From Volutella citrinella (taxonomy: Eukaryota; Ascomycota; Sordariomycetes; Hypocreales; Nectriaceae): a stretch of 64,000 nucleotides of DNA. Below, piece by piece: positions 1-11,702 of the stretch. Location: contig JAWZSP010000003.1 of assembly GCA_034401135.1 (NCBI GenBank), positions 744,001 through 808,000 on the forward strand. The letters run 5' to 3'. A program made the position numbers and the translations under genes. How positions within the stretch are numbered: the stretch's first letter is position 1; every line of letters begins with the position of its first letter. The notes beneath the pieces are model-generated. The model did no database searches. It saw only the letters and a list, made by a program, of their open reading frames with translations, and had not been told where the DNA came from.

Positions 1-487
1 CATACAACAGCGAGGATTCCCCAGTCGTCACCGACCTGAGTACTAATTCGCCGCTTCTGGGCTTGACTAAGGGAGAGCGGACGGGATCCCGTATTTTACC
101 AGAGCTGTGGTCGTATGTGATGGATTGAGGGTGTGAATGTGTCTATATCGCGGTAGTTGTTGCCCGGGGTGTTGTTGGAGGGGGTGTTGCTGGACTACCT
201 TCACAGTCCGTTGATGGCGAGAAACCATGTCTGGTAAAACAGACTCTCCAAGCACACCAGCCAGGGCTTACAAATCACTAAACAGCTATTGTGTCGGCTT
301 GGTAGAGTCTTGCGTCACTAACAATCACATTGGACAATGATCTAGGGCGGTGGGAGCAGAGTATCGCAAGCGGCGCCAGCCGGCAAAAGTCTTGAGTCAT
401 TCCAATAATATAACTAGGTGAAGTAACAAATCATTATACACGTCTGCACCAATCCTCCCTCGGATGGCCCAGTTCTCATTCAGTCAT
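1..487. other. Left-edge intergenic stretch, no gene seen
   Basis: This stretch lies downstream of the gene that ends at 488 on the minus strand. The only open frame, a 62-codon minus-strand one at 67-255, is Gln/His-rich with no recognisable features and looks like chance. It should hold the 3' untranslated region of the neighbouring gene; no clear polyadenylation hexamer was recognised. Confidence 0.5.
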
Positions 488-2417
488 TTACTTGTTGCAG
501 GGCCAGTTGGGGTTGTCAGCCAGCATCTCACGGTCAGGGCCGGCGTAGTTCCACTGGTACTTGTGGGCGTTGTCCTGGACCTCCTCGAAGGAGCAGACGG
601 GGATGTCGACCAGGCCAGGCACGTTCTCGAAGCCAATGTCGCCACCGTTGATGACAGCGTTCATGTCCTCGGGCTTGCTCAGGTCGCCGGGCGCCCAGCC
701 GTTCTTCTCGCCGTTCTTCTTCCACGTGTTGACGGCGTTGCGCACAACCATGTCCATGGTGATGCCGTACTTGGCCTTCCACAGCTCGTCCGAGCCCAGC
801 ACGCGCTCAAAGTAGGGGCCGACCTCCTGGCAGATGTCGTCCGAGTGGCAGAAGCGGTCGGTGCGCACCGACATGATGACGTACTGCTCGCCGCCGTCGG
901 GTCGCTCGCAGATGCGCGAATTGTCAAAGTTGTTCTTGAACTGGTAGGGGTACACGTCGTAGAATCCGTACTTGGCGGCGCCCTTCATCAGCGGTTTGAA
1001 GCTCTCGTAGGACAGGTCCCACTTGTCGCATCGCTCGCCGCCCTCCTTGGTCTTGAGGTCCTTCATAGTGATGATGACGGGCATGGCCAGCTCCGGGCCG
1101 GCGCGCCACATGGGGCCCAGGCTGGCACCGTACACCCAGGCCTCCATCTCCTTGGCAAAGTCGACCGCCGTCTTGTTGGCCTCGGGGGTAACGGCCTTGC
1201 CCTCGACGATGAGCCTGTGGATCTTGGCGGGGTCGTTGAAGATGCCCTCGTTCATCTTCTGCAGGCCGTCACGGAGCTTGCCGGTGAGAGCGCCGAAGGC
1301 AGCGTTGACGTTGGAGTTGAGCTGGTCGAGCGACTCGACACCGCTGGTCAAGCCGTCCTTGTACTGTTGGTTCATCATCAGCGGCGTGCTCGTGCTGGAG
1401 CAACTAGGGAACTCACAAAGGTGATGCTGCCCGAGACAATGGCGTTGACATCGTCCTTGATGACGGACAGGGTGTTGGCAGGATTGCCGGAGGCGAAGTA
1501 GGTGGCCTGCTTGAACCCTGTGCGACGCTCTTGTCAGCTGCTGCAAGCCAAGTCTTCAAACTGCCCACCTACACCAGTTGAAAGCAAAGGAGCTAACAAA
1601 GGCGAAGCCGAGAAGAACACCATCGACGATGAACTTCTGCTTCTTGGCGTCCTTGATCTGCTGAAGGAGCGCGTTCTTGACGGGGGAGAAGGTCTGGAAA
1701 CAGGTCAGCGGCTGGTGCTGTCATGAGTCTCCGTTCTGATGCTGACCTTGGTGAACTCGCCAGAGTTGGCCAGGACGTGGGCCAGGGCGTTGTTGACACC
1801 TTCGGCCACCTTGAAAAGGGACTTGTGCAGGTACATGATCTCGTTCATGATCACTATAAGGTCGTTAGCTGAATTCGGGTGATTTTGGGACAATTTCTGT
1901 CTTACGGTAGGGACCAGGGGCCACAATGGGGGCGTTGGGGCCCGCTTGACCGCAGTTGAATCCAATCTAGGCTCCTGTGTCAATACTGCAAATTCTTCTA
2001 TGGCGATACCCTGCGACTTACGTTGCAGCTGCTATCCAGGACGTCAAGGCAGCCGTCAGAGGGGCGGGCGTGGTAGTAATCGGCAAGCCAGGTGGGGAAG
2101 CTCTTGAAGTTCTTGAAGCCTCCTTGGGCGTCCCAGGCCTTGACAGCATCATCCCAGGCATCTTGGGCCTTGGAGTCGAGCCACATGTACCGAGGGTTGT
2201 TGTACATGCTCTTCAGAGCGGAAATTGCGCAGTCAACCTGGCGCCACTATTGTCCATGGTTAGGGGAGATACAGATGCTATGGGAGCCGTGGAGCCTTAC
2301 GCCATTGGTGTTGGCATCGTCGTCAATACGCTTGAGGATCTGGGCCGGGTTGGCAGAAATGGGGCTAGCCTCGACGGTGGCCGCCAGAAAGGCGACGGCG
2401 GCAGCGTTAAACTTCAT
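488..2417 (-). CDS. Secreted protein of unknown family, seven exons, 535 aa
   Basis: Family not recognised. The start is the ATG at 2417-2415. Exons run 2417-2301, 2246-2022, 1966-1906, 1853-1747, 1693-1573, 1517-1417 and 1363-488, giving 536 codons with stop. All six introns are 52-55 bases with GT...AG ends. The protein opens with a signal peptide (MKFNAAAVAFLAATVEASP) and a likely Lys-Arg processing site near residue 30. Next comes a Trp/Asp-rich part with paired Cys (DSSCNIGFNCGQ, near 110-122), an aromatic hydrophobic stretch near residues 200-215, helical Asn/Leu/Lys-rich segments, and a C-terminal half of about 290 residues with several Cys and a terminal WPCNK. This suggests an exported, disulphide-bonded protein. 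No catalytic motif was found. Signal peptide and gene structure are well supported; function is unknown. A long plus-strand frame at 464-1501 is its antisense shadow. Confidence 0.8.
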
Positions 2418-2550
2418 TGCTGCGGGGGTGAACAAGGTTGCTGGGCCGTGGTATAAGTGCAGCAGCAGAGAAGAGAAGCGGCTGGTGAAGCTGAAGTTGG
2501 GGCTGTTGACCTGGAGAAACAACACAATCAGGTGGACTTGGCAAGCCTAT

Positions 2551-2556
2551 TATATA
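2551..2556 (-). promoter_or_regulatory. TATA-like box for the secreted-protein gene
   Basis: The minus strand reads GAGTATATAATAGG here, about 134 bases upstream of the ATG at 2417. Position and sequence fit a core promoter for the secreted protein. This is inference from sequence only. Confidence 0.4.
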
Positions 2557-5500
2557 CTCTTGCGAAACGTTCCAAACGCGAGGACTCCCATGGTGGGGAT
2601 CATGGATGGAGTGAGCTGGACAATGAAGCAGCAAGCATTGAGTGGCGATGGATTCAGAACCTTGGATCTCAATCTATCCCAACGGGGTGCGCACTAGTTT
2701 CTCACTCTTGTGGGCAGTACAGCACGCCTGGCCAGGCCGGGGGACCTAGAGTCGATCAACTAGGCATCTATGGGTCGGATTGACGAACAAGCTAATGAGA
2801 TGCGGCCTGCCGTCCACGTTGATCGGAAACAGAGAGGGTAAGATTGGCGGCGCCTGCGGAAGGATCGAGGGCCTCGCCGCCTGGGAACAATATGGCGGAC
2901 GCCTCGGGAGGATTTCACCGAACCTGGTTTCATGTGGCACCAAGCTGTGGACTGCATACATGGTAGCTGTAGTTTTGTGGACTGACGTATGGTCAATGAA
3001 CCGGGTCTGCTTGGTCCGTGGAGTGCCAGCTAGTGATGTGGAGGATCAAGACGGAGCCGCGCGACTGGGCCCCTTTACGAGATGGCAAGGTGCTAGAGCT
3101 GAAAGAAGCTTATAGGCGGCTAGCAATAAGTTGACGGGTGGGTTCATTTGGCGGTGTTTTGGGATGGAGCACAGAGCATCTTCAAGATGCATGTTCGTTG
3201 AGACCGCCAGTGGGTGATCACAGACCCTTCGTCGAGTCTAACCCACAAAGCGGGCTTGAAACAGGACCGATCAAGGTGCTGTCCCGCATGTCTTGAAAAT
3301 GAAGGATGGTCATCACGCCCAAAACCTGCCCAGGGCGGCAATGGCCAGGCATTCTCCGAAGGCCAGTTTACACGCCAGGATCCCCGCTCGCGCGCTTGGG
3401 CTGTCATGAAACTGGCGAGGAGTGGGCAGATTTGGCGACTGGGTAGGAGTGAAGCAGGGCGATTCGTCGCAATTGCCTGCGTCGCAATGATGATGGGTTG
3501 CACCGGCCGGCCCTATGGCCCATCGGCCACCCGCCGCGCAAGCTAGCATGGTTGAAACAGGGACATCGATGGTATTGCAGTACTATGCAGACCATACAAG
3601 AGACTCAGAGAGAGGTGTCGTTGAGTGCCGCTGGAGCAGGGGGTTAGTGGGGAGGTCGACCTGGGGCAGGATCCTTCATCCCCCCACGTGGGTAAAGCTT
3701 GGCCTTCAAGAGGCCCGCTCGCCAGCAGGGCTGAACCGGGGGCCCGCACATTACGCACGCCGGACACAGGTCCAGGTCAACGCATGCCATGAGTGATGTT
3801 GCTGCGAAGGATTCATTGTGTTTGCACAGGGCTCCTCCCCAGCTGCTGCCCTATCCCGCAGTGGAAGGCCCCAGAGCGTCATGGTCACAACGTGCTTCTT
3901 CCAAAGGATTCGGAAATCGTAGGATGCTCCGTGATGTGATGGCAAGGTGAAGACGGATTCCTCCGAGCCCTAGGGGTCCTCCCCGTTGGTGAGAGCATCA
4001 TATCTTGATCTCGAGAGGGCCCGACTGTGAGCGTCAGTCTCAAGAGCCATCGCCCATTGCCAGAGTCATAGCGCTGTATAATTAGAAACAGGGCGCAGCT
4101 TCGGAGGCGCCGCAAATAGCATGGGAAAGTAGAGCAAATGTGGTGTGGTAGCTCGGCGTTTAGCGAGCCAAAGAGTTAAGCTTGTCTCGCGGCACCAAGG
4201 TAATCTGTAACTGAGCGACAGTCTAGGCTGCTGCATGACGCTGCTGGCAGCACCTTGCCACTTAGACATGAAGCAAACTGAGAGTGCGCTAGCTTGATGG
4301 GGGACCCAGGCCACTCCCCGGCAGCGTCTTTTCGGGCATGGATGCGCTCTCTCGGTGGCCGTTCGAGGCCATTGATCCTCGTCACCATCAGAGCTGTGCA
4401 GTAAGGCTGAGCAGGGCCCAATGGCGAGGACCCAGGCTGACGGAAAGGATCCAGCCAGTGCACCACCCGCTCCGAGGAGGGCCGGCGATAACAGGCTTGC
4501 ATTGCACCCGAAGCCTCCGAGGGTCGGTCGGCTACAGTTGTAGACTCCATCCCGGATCACCAAGGATTCTGCAGCTAATCAAGTCATGGTCAGTCAAGTC
4601 ACCGGGAAGGAAGTAGCTTGCTTTTGCTCCTCCATTGGGGGCTGAAGAAGCGGACGGCCGCGAAACAAGACATAGCAACCGCTCGGCATCCAAGCGCTTC
4701 CAGAAAGGTACCCTCCTCGAGGAATCATGCGTGCGACACATACATCATCTCTTGGCTCTTGGCTTCTCTGTCTTGGCGATCATTCCATACCGGATTGTGC
4801 GTTGTACATCTCGGCTGCAGGTGGCGGCAAGATCCCCGGCTTGGCTTCTTGGCTTTTAGGCTAGATATCCGCCTCGCTGCCCTGTCGAGCCTTGTGCCCT
4901 TGCGTTCACGCTATTTTCTGACCATATCCACTGAATTGGCGCGTGTGCCATTGAATGGATCCTCGGATACGGGGGCGGAGTTGGGTAACATGATGGTCGA
5001 AATGCCCTTCGTTTCAAGGCATATTGGCGCAGGACACCCTGTTGCCAGGGTTGGCAGTCCTTGATCGCCCCGTCCATGATTTCATCGCATGGCCCCATGT
5101 CCAGGGTCCTTCCCCTGTAAGTTGATCTCGCTTTCTTATTAGTTGGCATACGAACAGCGTGGAGGGCTTCTCACTACATAGTATTTCTGTGCTGAAGTTG
5201 CTTCCTGTTTGTTACCCAGGGCACGTTTCAACTGCACAGCCACAGCGGCTAGCATAGCCCTGACAGCAGAAGCGCCATGCACATAGCTAGGAACTGACAC
5301 CGAGGGATGATTCGCGCTGAGCATTGGCTAAGAAGCGTCGCTGTCGCCTGCGGGTGTATTTGTCCTAATACCATCCACTGATTCAACTACATCCATGATT
5401 ACTAGTCCATATTGACGTAGTAATGAAGGATTGCGCATAGGCCGATGGCTTTTTGGACCACATATCCGAAAGTTGGAGCAGCATGAGCAGACATACTCAG

Positions 5501-6105
5501 TGTGTTGGAGGGGGGCCAGAACGTCCAATCTCCTGAAGGCAACTGCAAGTTCGCACATCCGGGCCTCTGTTCCAACGTAGAATGTTGCGTCTCGAAATAA
5601 ATGATCTGCTCAAGTCATCAAATAGCTACACAATTTGCTCCGCCGCCACCGAGGGTCTCTCAGATGGTACCATGGCTCAGTGTGAGTTGAAATGCTTTAT
5701 TGGCCTCGTATTCAGCCTTTAATTAGGATTAAACCACCATACCCTCGCTTGCCGATGAAGCCATGCCATGAAGGGGCGGTGCCCAAGCAAACCTGGAATA
5801 CCACGTCCAAGTTTCGTACACCCCTGGTAATATGATCAGCAAAAAGGCGCCGCTTTCATCCTTCTGATGCATGAGTGACCTGGGGAGTCTTCAGCTGAAG
5901 ACCCAGCATCGGCTTGGGATAGTAACCGGGCGTTGCTCAGGAAAGTGAAAATTTCGCTAGTCATCGTCGGCACACAGGGGTCAAGAAGCAAGCCTGGGCA
6001 GACCCCTAACGAACTGAAGGAGAACAGAGTAGGGATGCTATTTGGTGCCTCGCTGATTTCCTTTGCCGTTGAAGGCTTCGTTAGACCGTTAAATTAAGGC
6101 TAAAA
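2557..6105. other. 3.5 kb intergenic region, no gene supported
   Basis: This stretch separates the promoter of the unknown secreted protein from the 3' end of the GST-like gene. Open frames of up to 165 codons occur (for example 4066-4563 minus) but overlap each other in several frames. They have no recognisable domain, signal peptide or splice structure and look like chance frames. No RNA gene or repeat was seen. Confidence 0.45.
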
Positions 6106-6925
6106 TTAATTCCACATCTCATAATCTGGGAAATATTTGACGTGAATCCTGGTCGCGTAGTCCACAAGAGCCGGATACCCTCGTACAATCTTCTTCGTTG
6201 CGGGTGCTCTGTAGTAATTAGTTAGCAGCAATTCTGAGAGTATGATTCCCCTAAAAGACTTGCGCATCACAAAGTATGGCTGTGGCGATGAAGCCAAACA
6301 GCGTTGCGTCTGCCTCGGTTGGTGCTCTACCACCCAGGACCCAGAACGGCTCCTCCAAGTCAACAGAACCGCCTTTGGCCTCTGTCACCAGGGTGTTGAC
6401 GCTATCCCAAGCCTCTTCCTTCAAGGAAGAAACCTCTTCATTTGTCAGCCGTCCGGTGCCCTGGCCGTACAGCGTCTTGGAGATGGTGTTATACACCAGC
6501 CATCCCACAACAACCTGAATGGGCCAGGGGATCGCAGCCAATGCGGTCGCTCTCATGACCGGATAGTTATCTTGCCACTTCTCGCGGAATCCGTAGAAGT
6601 ACAGCTTATCCTCCAGCAATGCACGCAGGGCCAGGTCGTGGGTGCGGAGAGGAGCTGGAATTGCAGCATTCAGATCAGGAACAATGCCATCCTGAACAAG
6701 CTGGCGGATGATGAGCGACGAGTCACCTAATTTCTGTTCGCCGAGCTCGATGTAGGGTATCTTGCCCCTAGGCGCAGACCTGGGCGAGCCGCCACCAAGA
6801 CTGTAGGGGACGTTGGCGAATCGCAGCCTGGCCTCAAGCTTGGTGACGAAGGGCGACCATATGAAGGCGTTGGTCGGCGCTGAGCCGCGATGGAGGGTGA
6901 TTTTTGGGGCTTCCTCAGAGCTCAT
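6106..6925 (-). CDS. GST/metaxin-like (Fax/Tom37-type) protein, 254 aa
   Basis: The start is the ATG at 6925-6923. Exon 1 is 6925-6264 and exon 2 is 6208-6106. The N-terminus has the thioredoxin-fold GST region of metaxin/Fax-like proteins (ITLHRG...SPFVTKLEARLRF, then KIPYIELGEQKLGDSSLIIR near residues 55-75). It is followed by an all-helical C-terminal domain with the family-typical KYFPDYE end. Members are usually 230-280 residues and act at membranes or as divergent glutathione transferases; the substrate is unknown. The intron (6209-6263, 55 bases) appears to start with GC (GCAAGT) and has the branch sequence GCTAAC 17 bases before the acceptor. A GT donor slightly upstream (GTGATG) would also keep the frame but deletes residues of the LCDA segment and has a poorer consensus. 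Confidence 0.8.
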
Positions 6926-7775
6926 AGTGACTGTAAATGGCGGGTTGAGAACCTGGCACCTGAAATCTTCTGAGGTGGAAGCGGGAAAATTGACAAACAG
7001 GTTGCCGTGTTGACATGACGTTGAGTTTGCGTAAATCGCCCGTAGGCTCTCAATTAGCGCCCATGAAGATCCTGCGGCAGCTTATATGAGAGGATTCACG
7101 GTCAACATCGAGACATTTACACCATGGCGGACCGCAGGTACCCGAATGCAGAAGCCGCAGTTTGTCATCAATCGCAGGCACAGAAGGAATCCCCATTCTC
7201 ATCATCTCCATCCCTACCGGCGGAAGTCCCACCCGGTCCTCTTCGGAGCCGATTTCCGGCTTGACAATAGAGATGGCAGGCGGCCCCACATTGGAAGGTG
7301 GAGTTGGCTCGGTGGTAACTCCGGGGCATCCGGCCACGGGAGCTGGCTCTAGTTCGCGGTCAACACTCCAAATGACAAATAATGTGCATTCAAAGCGGGC
7401 AAGAGGATTCCGGGTGTCTGCAGCACGTCAGCGAGTGTTAACATTCCCCATCTTGCGAGTGACGTCGGCCGCCAGTGGTCGTCGTCTTCTTGCTTCTCGG
7501 CGAAATCCACGATTAGCCCGCCCAGCAGCCCCATCCCCGCCTGAAGTGGCGTCAACACAGCAGCTCCAATTCGCTCATCGCTGGTCAACCATGGTGTTGC
7601 TCCGGCGAGAAACCCGCGGAGCTCCCCACCCCGGACGGAACTACCGCATGAAGCCACGCCGTGAAAGCGACTGCTTAGATATTTAACACCCTGTTGTCTG
7701 TCAGCAGAAAAGGCGAAAGTAGAAGCGACAACCTTATACTTGGTAAAATATAGCATCAGAAACAGCTGTCTCATC
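6926..7775. other. Divergent promoter region
   Basis: This is about 850 bases between the divergently transcribed GST-like gene and the oxidoreductase, and it should hold both promoters. Open frames at 7162-7686 (plus) and 7349-7807 (minus) have no recognisable family features; the latter overlaps the oxidoreductase start. No named site was identified. Confidence 0.4.
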
Positions 7776-8925
7776 ATGTCGGGCAAGAGCTTCAACGTTG
7801 GCATCATTGGCTATGGGTATGGCTGACCCCTCTGAATCGTCAGGAAGTGAAAAGGCCGTTCACTGACAGAACTGCAGCCTCTCCGCCAAGGTCTTTCATA
7901 TCCCCTACATTGCGCAGACGCCACAGCTGAAGCTGCACAGCATTGTCCAGCGCACTCCGAAGGAGGGCAACTCGGCGCCCAATGACCACCCAGGCATCAA
8001 GCACTACAACGACGCCAAGGATCTTCTAGCCGACTCCGAGGTTGACCTGGTCGTTGTTAGCACGCCGCCCGGGAATCACTTCGAGTTGACCAAGGCCGCC
8101 CTGGAGGCTGGCAAGCACGTCCTAACCGAAAAGCCCTTTGTGCCCACCGCTGCCGAGGCCGACCAGCTCATCGCCATCGCGCGTGAGAAGCAACGCCTCG
8201 TTATCGTCTACCAGAACCGACGATGGGACAACGATTTCCTTACTGTCCAAAAGCTGCTCTCTGACGGCACCCTGGGTCGCATCGTCGAGTACAACACCCA
8301 CTTTGAGCGTTATCGCCCCACTGCATCCGTGAACTGGAAGCTCGAGCTTCCCCGCTCCCAAGGTGGCAGCGCTCTGTACGATCTCGGCACTCACCTCTGC
8401 GATCAGGCATATATCCTGTTTGGCTTGCCCCAGTCTGTGCATGGCCGCTTGCTCAACCAGCGCAATGGAACCTTTGACTTTGAGAACCCCGACAGTATCG
8501 CCGCCGAGTTGACGTATCCCGATGGAAAGCTCGTCACCGTCCGCATCGGTGTCCTGAGCGCCGAGGTGTTGCAGCCCCGATTCTGGGTCCGTGGCTCCAA
8601 GGGTAGTTTCTTGAAGCTGGGCCTGGATCCCCAGGAGCCTCAGCTTCTGGGAGGCATGAAGACCGATGATCCCGCCTTTGGCGTGGATGATCCTAGCAAC
8701 TTCAAGCTGACCCTTGTCGGAGAGGATGGCCAGCCCAAGGTGGTGCCGGCGCCCCAGCTGAAGCCCCAGACCTACAAGGGATTCTACTCCCAGCTGGCCA
8801 AGGCCCTTGAGTCTGGAAAAGAGGAGGATGTCCCCGTCAAGGCGACTGAGGCTCGCGACGTGTTGCGCATCCTGGAGGCCGTGACTGAGAGCGCGAGGAC
8901 AGGCAGGGACGTGAGCTTGGCTTAG
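7776..8925 (+). CDS. Gfo/Idh/MocA-family NAD(P)-dependent oxidoreductase, 362 aa
   Basis: The ATG at 7776 opens exon 1 (7776-7816). An intron (7817-7877, 61 bases, GT...AG) precedes exon 2 (7878-8925). Splicing restores the Rossmann motif VGIIGYGLSAKVFHIPYI at residues 8-25. Further on are VVVSTPPGNHFE and the family signature EKPF near residue 100, where the Lys belongs to the active site. The C-terminal alpha/beta domain typical of the family follows (SALYDLGTHLCDQAYILFG). The length of 362 aa is normal. Relatives are YdgJ-like dehydrogenases acting on sugar or cyclitol derivatives, probably cytosolic. The exact substrate cannot be read from sequence. The gene is divergent from the GST-like gene, and nothing suggests a pathway partner nearby. 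Confidence 0.92.
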
Positions 8926-9304
8926 GCCGGAGGATAAAAGCAGATAATGTGTGATGAATCATCAGTACAGAAATGAATTATGCCAAATTTCCTTTTTCCC
9001 CATGCACTCGTTTGTTGTGTTTTGAGGAAGCTGCCGGATAAGAGTGTGGCCTGAGTGTGACCGAGGTTGGTTGTTTGGGAAGGAACTGTAGCACTGAGCG
9101 CCTACCTCCACGACAAGCCTGTCGCAGACTATCGAGCGAAAACATACCTACACCCGCCACTCACACCATACAGGTAAATAACCCGCATCTATTTTTACTG
9201 TGTCCCTCTGACTGCCACCATCAAGCATTCCATAAGTCGCTGGGGATGCCTCGCATCGCGTGGGGCTTCAGGTCCACAACCGCCTCGATTGCAACACACT
9301 CGAG
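8926..9304. other. Intergenic spacer between two plus-strand genes
   Basis: This holds the 3' end of the oxidoreductase and the promoter of the bestrophin-like gene. The open frame of the next gene extends upstream to 9261 but without an ATG before 9305. No other feature was seen. Confidence 0.4.
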
Positions 9305-11040
9305 ATGGGTCACACGTTCTCAACCGCCATCTATCCTCGAGCATTGAAACCCCCTCAAAGTCCAGGCACTTCGAGCTACGACAATGATACCGCAAGCACA
9401 TCGACGTCAACAATCCACTCCATACCGCTGTTCGGTCCTCAATCGTCGGCACATGGCGCCTTGAGGACTTCCGTTGCGTCAACACTACGATATCCGCACA
9501 ACACGAACAGCCTCGCCTGCGAGCCCGATATCGAAGCAGGCCTCAAGGGCTGGGATAGGGTTCAGGAGCCCAAGTTCTGTCTCTTTCGGCCTTTGAGCTG
9601 GCGCCGTTCCAGGATCCAAACCAAAATGCGCAATCCGGCGAGCTGCAAGACCATCAGCTACGACATCAGATCTTCTCCTCAGATCATGCCATTCTTCGGT
9701 CGTGTTGTTGGATTTTTTGTTTACACCCTCATTATATCACTATTTCATGCCCGCCTCGGGCTGGACTGTTCATCGTCAACCGCAAGCCTCTCGAGACGAA
9801 ACAGTGGCACTTTTCAGCAACCCTATGCCTCAACGGCCGATCACCCCCTCTTAACGTTTGCAGAAGCCTTGATTATACCCGTCACTGCGTTCTTGCTTGC
9901 ACAAGGTCATATGAGGTGAAGGCCGTTTCCAACAGATTGCTGTGACATGCTCAGCTAACCTGCTAAAGCACCCGGGCCGCCAGAGAGAGGATGGAGCGTG
10001 TACGACAGACTGCCGCCGTGGTCGCTTACTCTTTCCTCAAAATACCCACTGAAGGACGCCAGAATCGCTTTGGACGCTCAGCTCTGCAACTTGCCACCTA
10101 GTGGGTACTCATCGCCCGCTCGCAATTTGCGCCTAACACTCTTAGTGAATGCCTCACCTTGTTGGTCGCTTATCCTGTAGCCTTGATACAGCAAATGCGA
10201 GGAAACACCTGCGAGCCTGCTGTGACAAGGTATTGCAGGGAGGCTGCTACCGCTTTGCAGAAGTTAAGAGAGGGCATGAATCCCGATGACACTGCGCTGT
10301 TTCCAGGTGCTCAGCTTCGACCGAAGGAGTCCCAGAGGATGGATCGCGTGGATTATTTTTTTGAGATATTTTCTCTTCATCTCGAGGACGAGTTTGAAAA
10401 GCATCGAAAGCAAGGCAATATCCCGTCACAGGTCCCCCAGCAGGTCCTCTACAACATCAGGAACCAGTTTGAGAATATGCTCGATCAAGGTCACCTAGAG
10501 GACCGTAGGGCACCTATGCTACGTATGCAAGAGAACGAAAAATCCGGTGTCCCAAATACTGACGTTTTAGGCGAGAACATTGACATGTTGGCCGTCGCAG
10601 GTCGTGAAAGCGGCGTTTTCGGCTACAACGACGTCTCTCCGCGATGCTTTCTTTGGCTTACAGACATCGCATCAAGGGTTGTTTTGATCATGTTGCCAAT
10701 CCGTAATTGCTCATGGATTCTCAACGACACACGCGACCGTGACGACCAACTTGTGATTCCCAGCTTCAACACCACGGGCATGATCTTGGCGCTCTCCATC
10801 ATCGGGGCGTCCATGCTAACTATGCTCCACGAGATGTGGAGAATGTGGGATCCCTTCAATCATGGTATCAACACATTTTCATGGACGTTGGGCATCGCTA
10901 GTGAGATTGACAGTATGCTAAATGAGTTTTACGAAGAAGACGATGAGCTTGTATCCAGAAAACACACATATATGGCTACTAGGTCGGAAAGCAGCGATGA
11001 GGAGGAGGAGGATCGTGTGCACAGTCCGCTGACTGTTTGA
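9305..11040 (+). CDS. Bestrophin-like (UPF0187) anion channel protein, 545 aa
   Basis: The start is the ATG at 9305 (MGHTFSTAIYP). Exons are 9305-9915, 9969-10100 and 10146-11040, giving 546 codons with stop. Both introns have a CTAAC branch sequence. The second is only 45 bases and removes an apparent in-frame TAG at 10099. A Ser/Thr-rich N-terminal part of about 110 residues is followed by a hydrophobic segment (GFFVYTLIISLFHARLG), a second near LTFAEALIIPVTAFLLAQG, and the family-like stretch LLVAYPVALIQQMRG. Near the C-terminus is MWDPFNHGINTF, resembling the conserved bestrophin motif around the acidic Ca-clasp. The tail is acidic (SSDEEEED). Bestrophins are chloride or anion channels in membranes. 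The family call rests on these motifs and is moderately sure; the channel activity is inferred. Confidence 0.7.
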
Positions 11041-11702
11041 ATCGAGGTCGCGATGGTTGGCCCCCAGGGCATTGATAAGTAGGCATAGATTTCATCCCAG
11101 GCTTATTCGCTCGCTCATCATTATTGATGCTTTTAACCTTGAGCACGCTTCCAGTGCGCTTCGTCGTGTTAAAAGCGACAATAGTCCGGGTAGGTGAGGA
11201 AGCGATGCAAGTGACGAGGCATGTTAGCAGTACCGTAGATGCGTATGACCGCGTTCGCCTCACGTTGGCTTCAATGCTCATCCATCCTACCCCCCAGGCA
11301 TCTCCATAGCATCAGAATATTGGGAGAGTTCCTCGCGAATATGCGCCTGCTCCGGCGATAATGTGGAATCACCGGAATGATAGCCAGTACGAGTGATGAG
11401 TATATTGCGAATTCGTCGCTATTGTTCGCTTTTTTACGTAGCCAAGTAATCAACACCTCCACTCTCCTAGCTGACCAAAATCCGCACACATACTTCAAGT
11501 GCTGTGTTGGCTCAAGTGGTTCCCTTATGTGGCTATGCAAACCTTGGGCTTGCTGATTGGGCTGTTGCTATATACAAACATATCTCCTGGTCCGGATGCA
11601 ATCAAGTGCCGGCCGTTGAAAAACTCCAATTCTGTGCGCCATGCATCATGTCCCATATATACAAAACAAATATATCATGCAATCCGGCCTATGCCGGGAA
11701 TG
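11041..11702. other. Convergent 3' intergenic region
   Basis: The bestrophin-like gene and phospholipase B end towards each other here. The short open frames (up to 100 codons) have no recognisable features. It should contain both 3' untranslated regions. Confidence 0.4.

Noticed and set aside
464..1501. 345-codon plus-strand open frame opposite the secreted-protein gene
   Set aside because: It crosses introns of the minus-strand gene, has Val/Ala/Leu-rich shadow composition and no domain; it arises from GC-rich third positions of the real gene.
10099..10101. In-frame TAG as evidence that the bestrophin-like gene is a pseudogene
   Set aside because: A 45-base intron with a CTAAC branch site and CTTAG acceptor removes it, and the three exons then total a whole number of codons.
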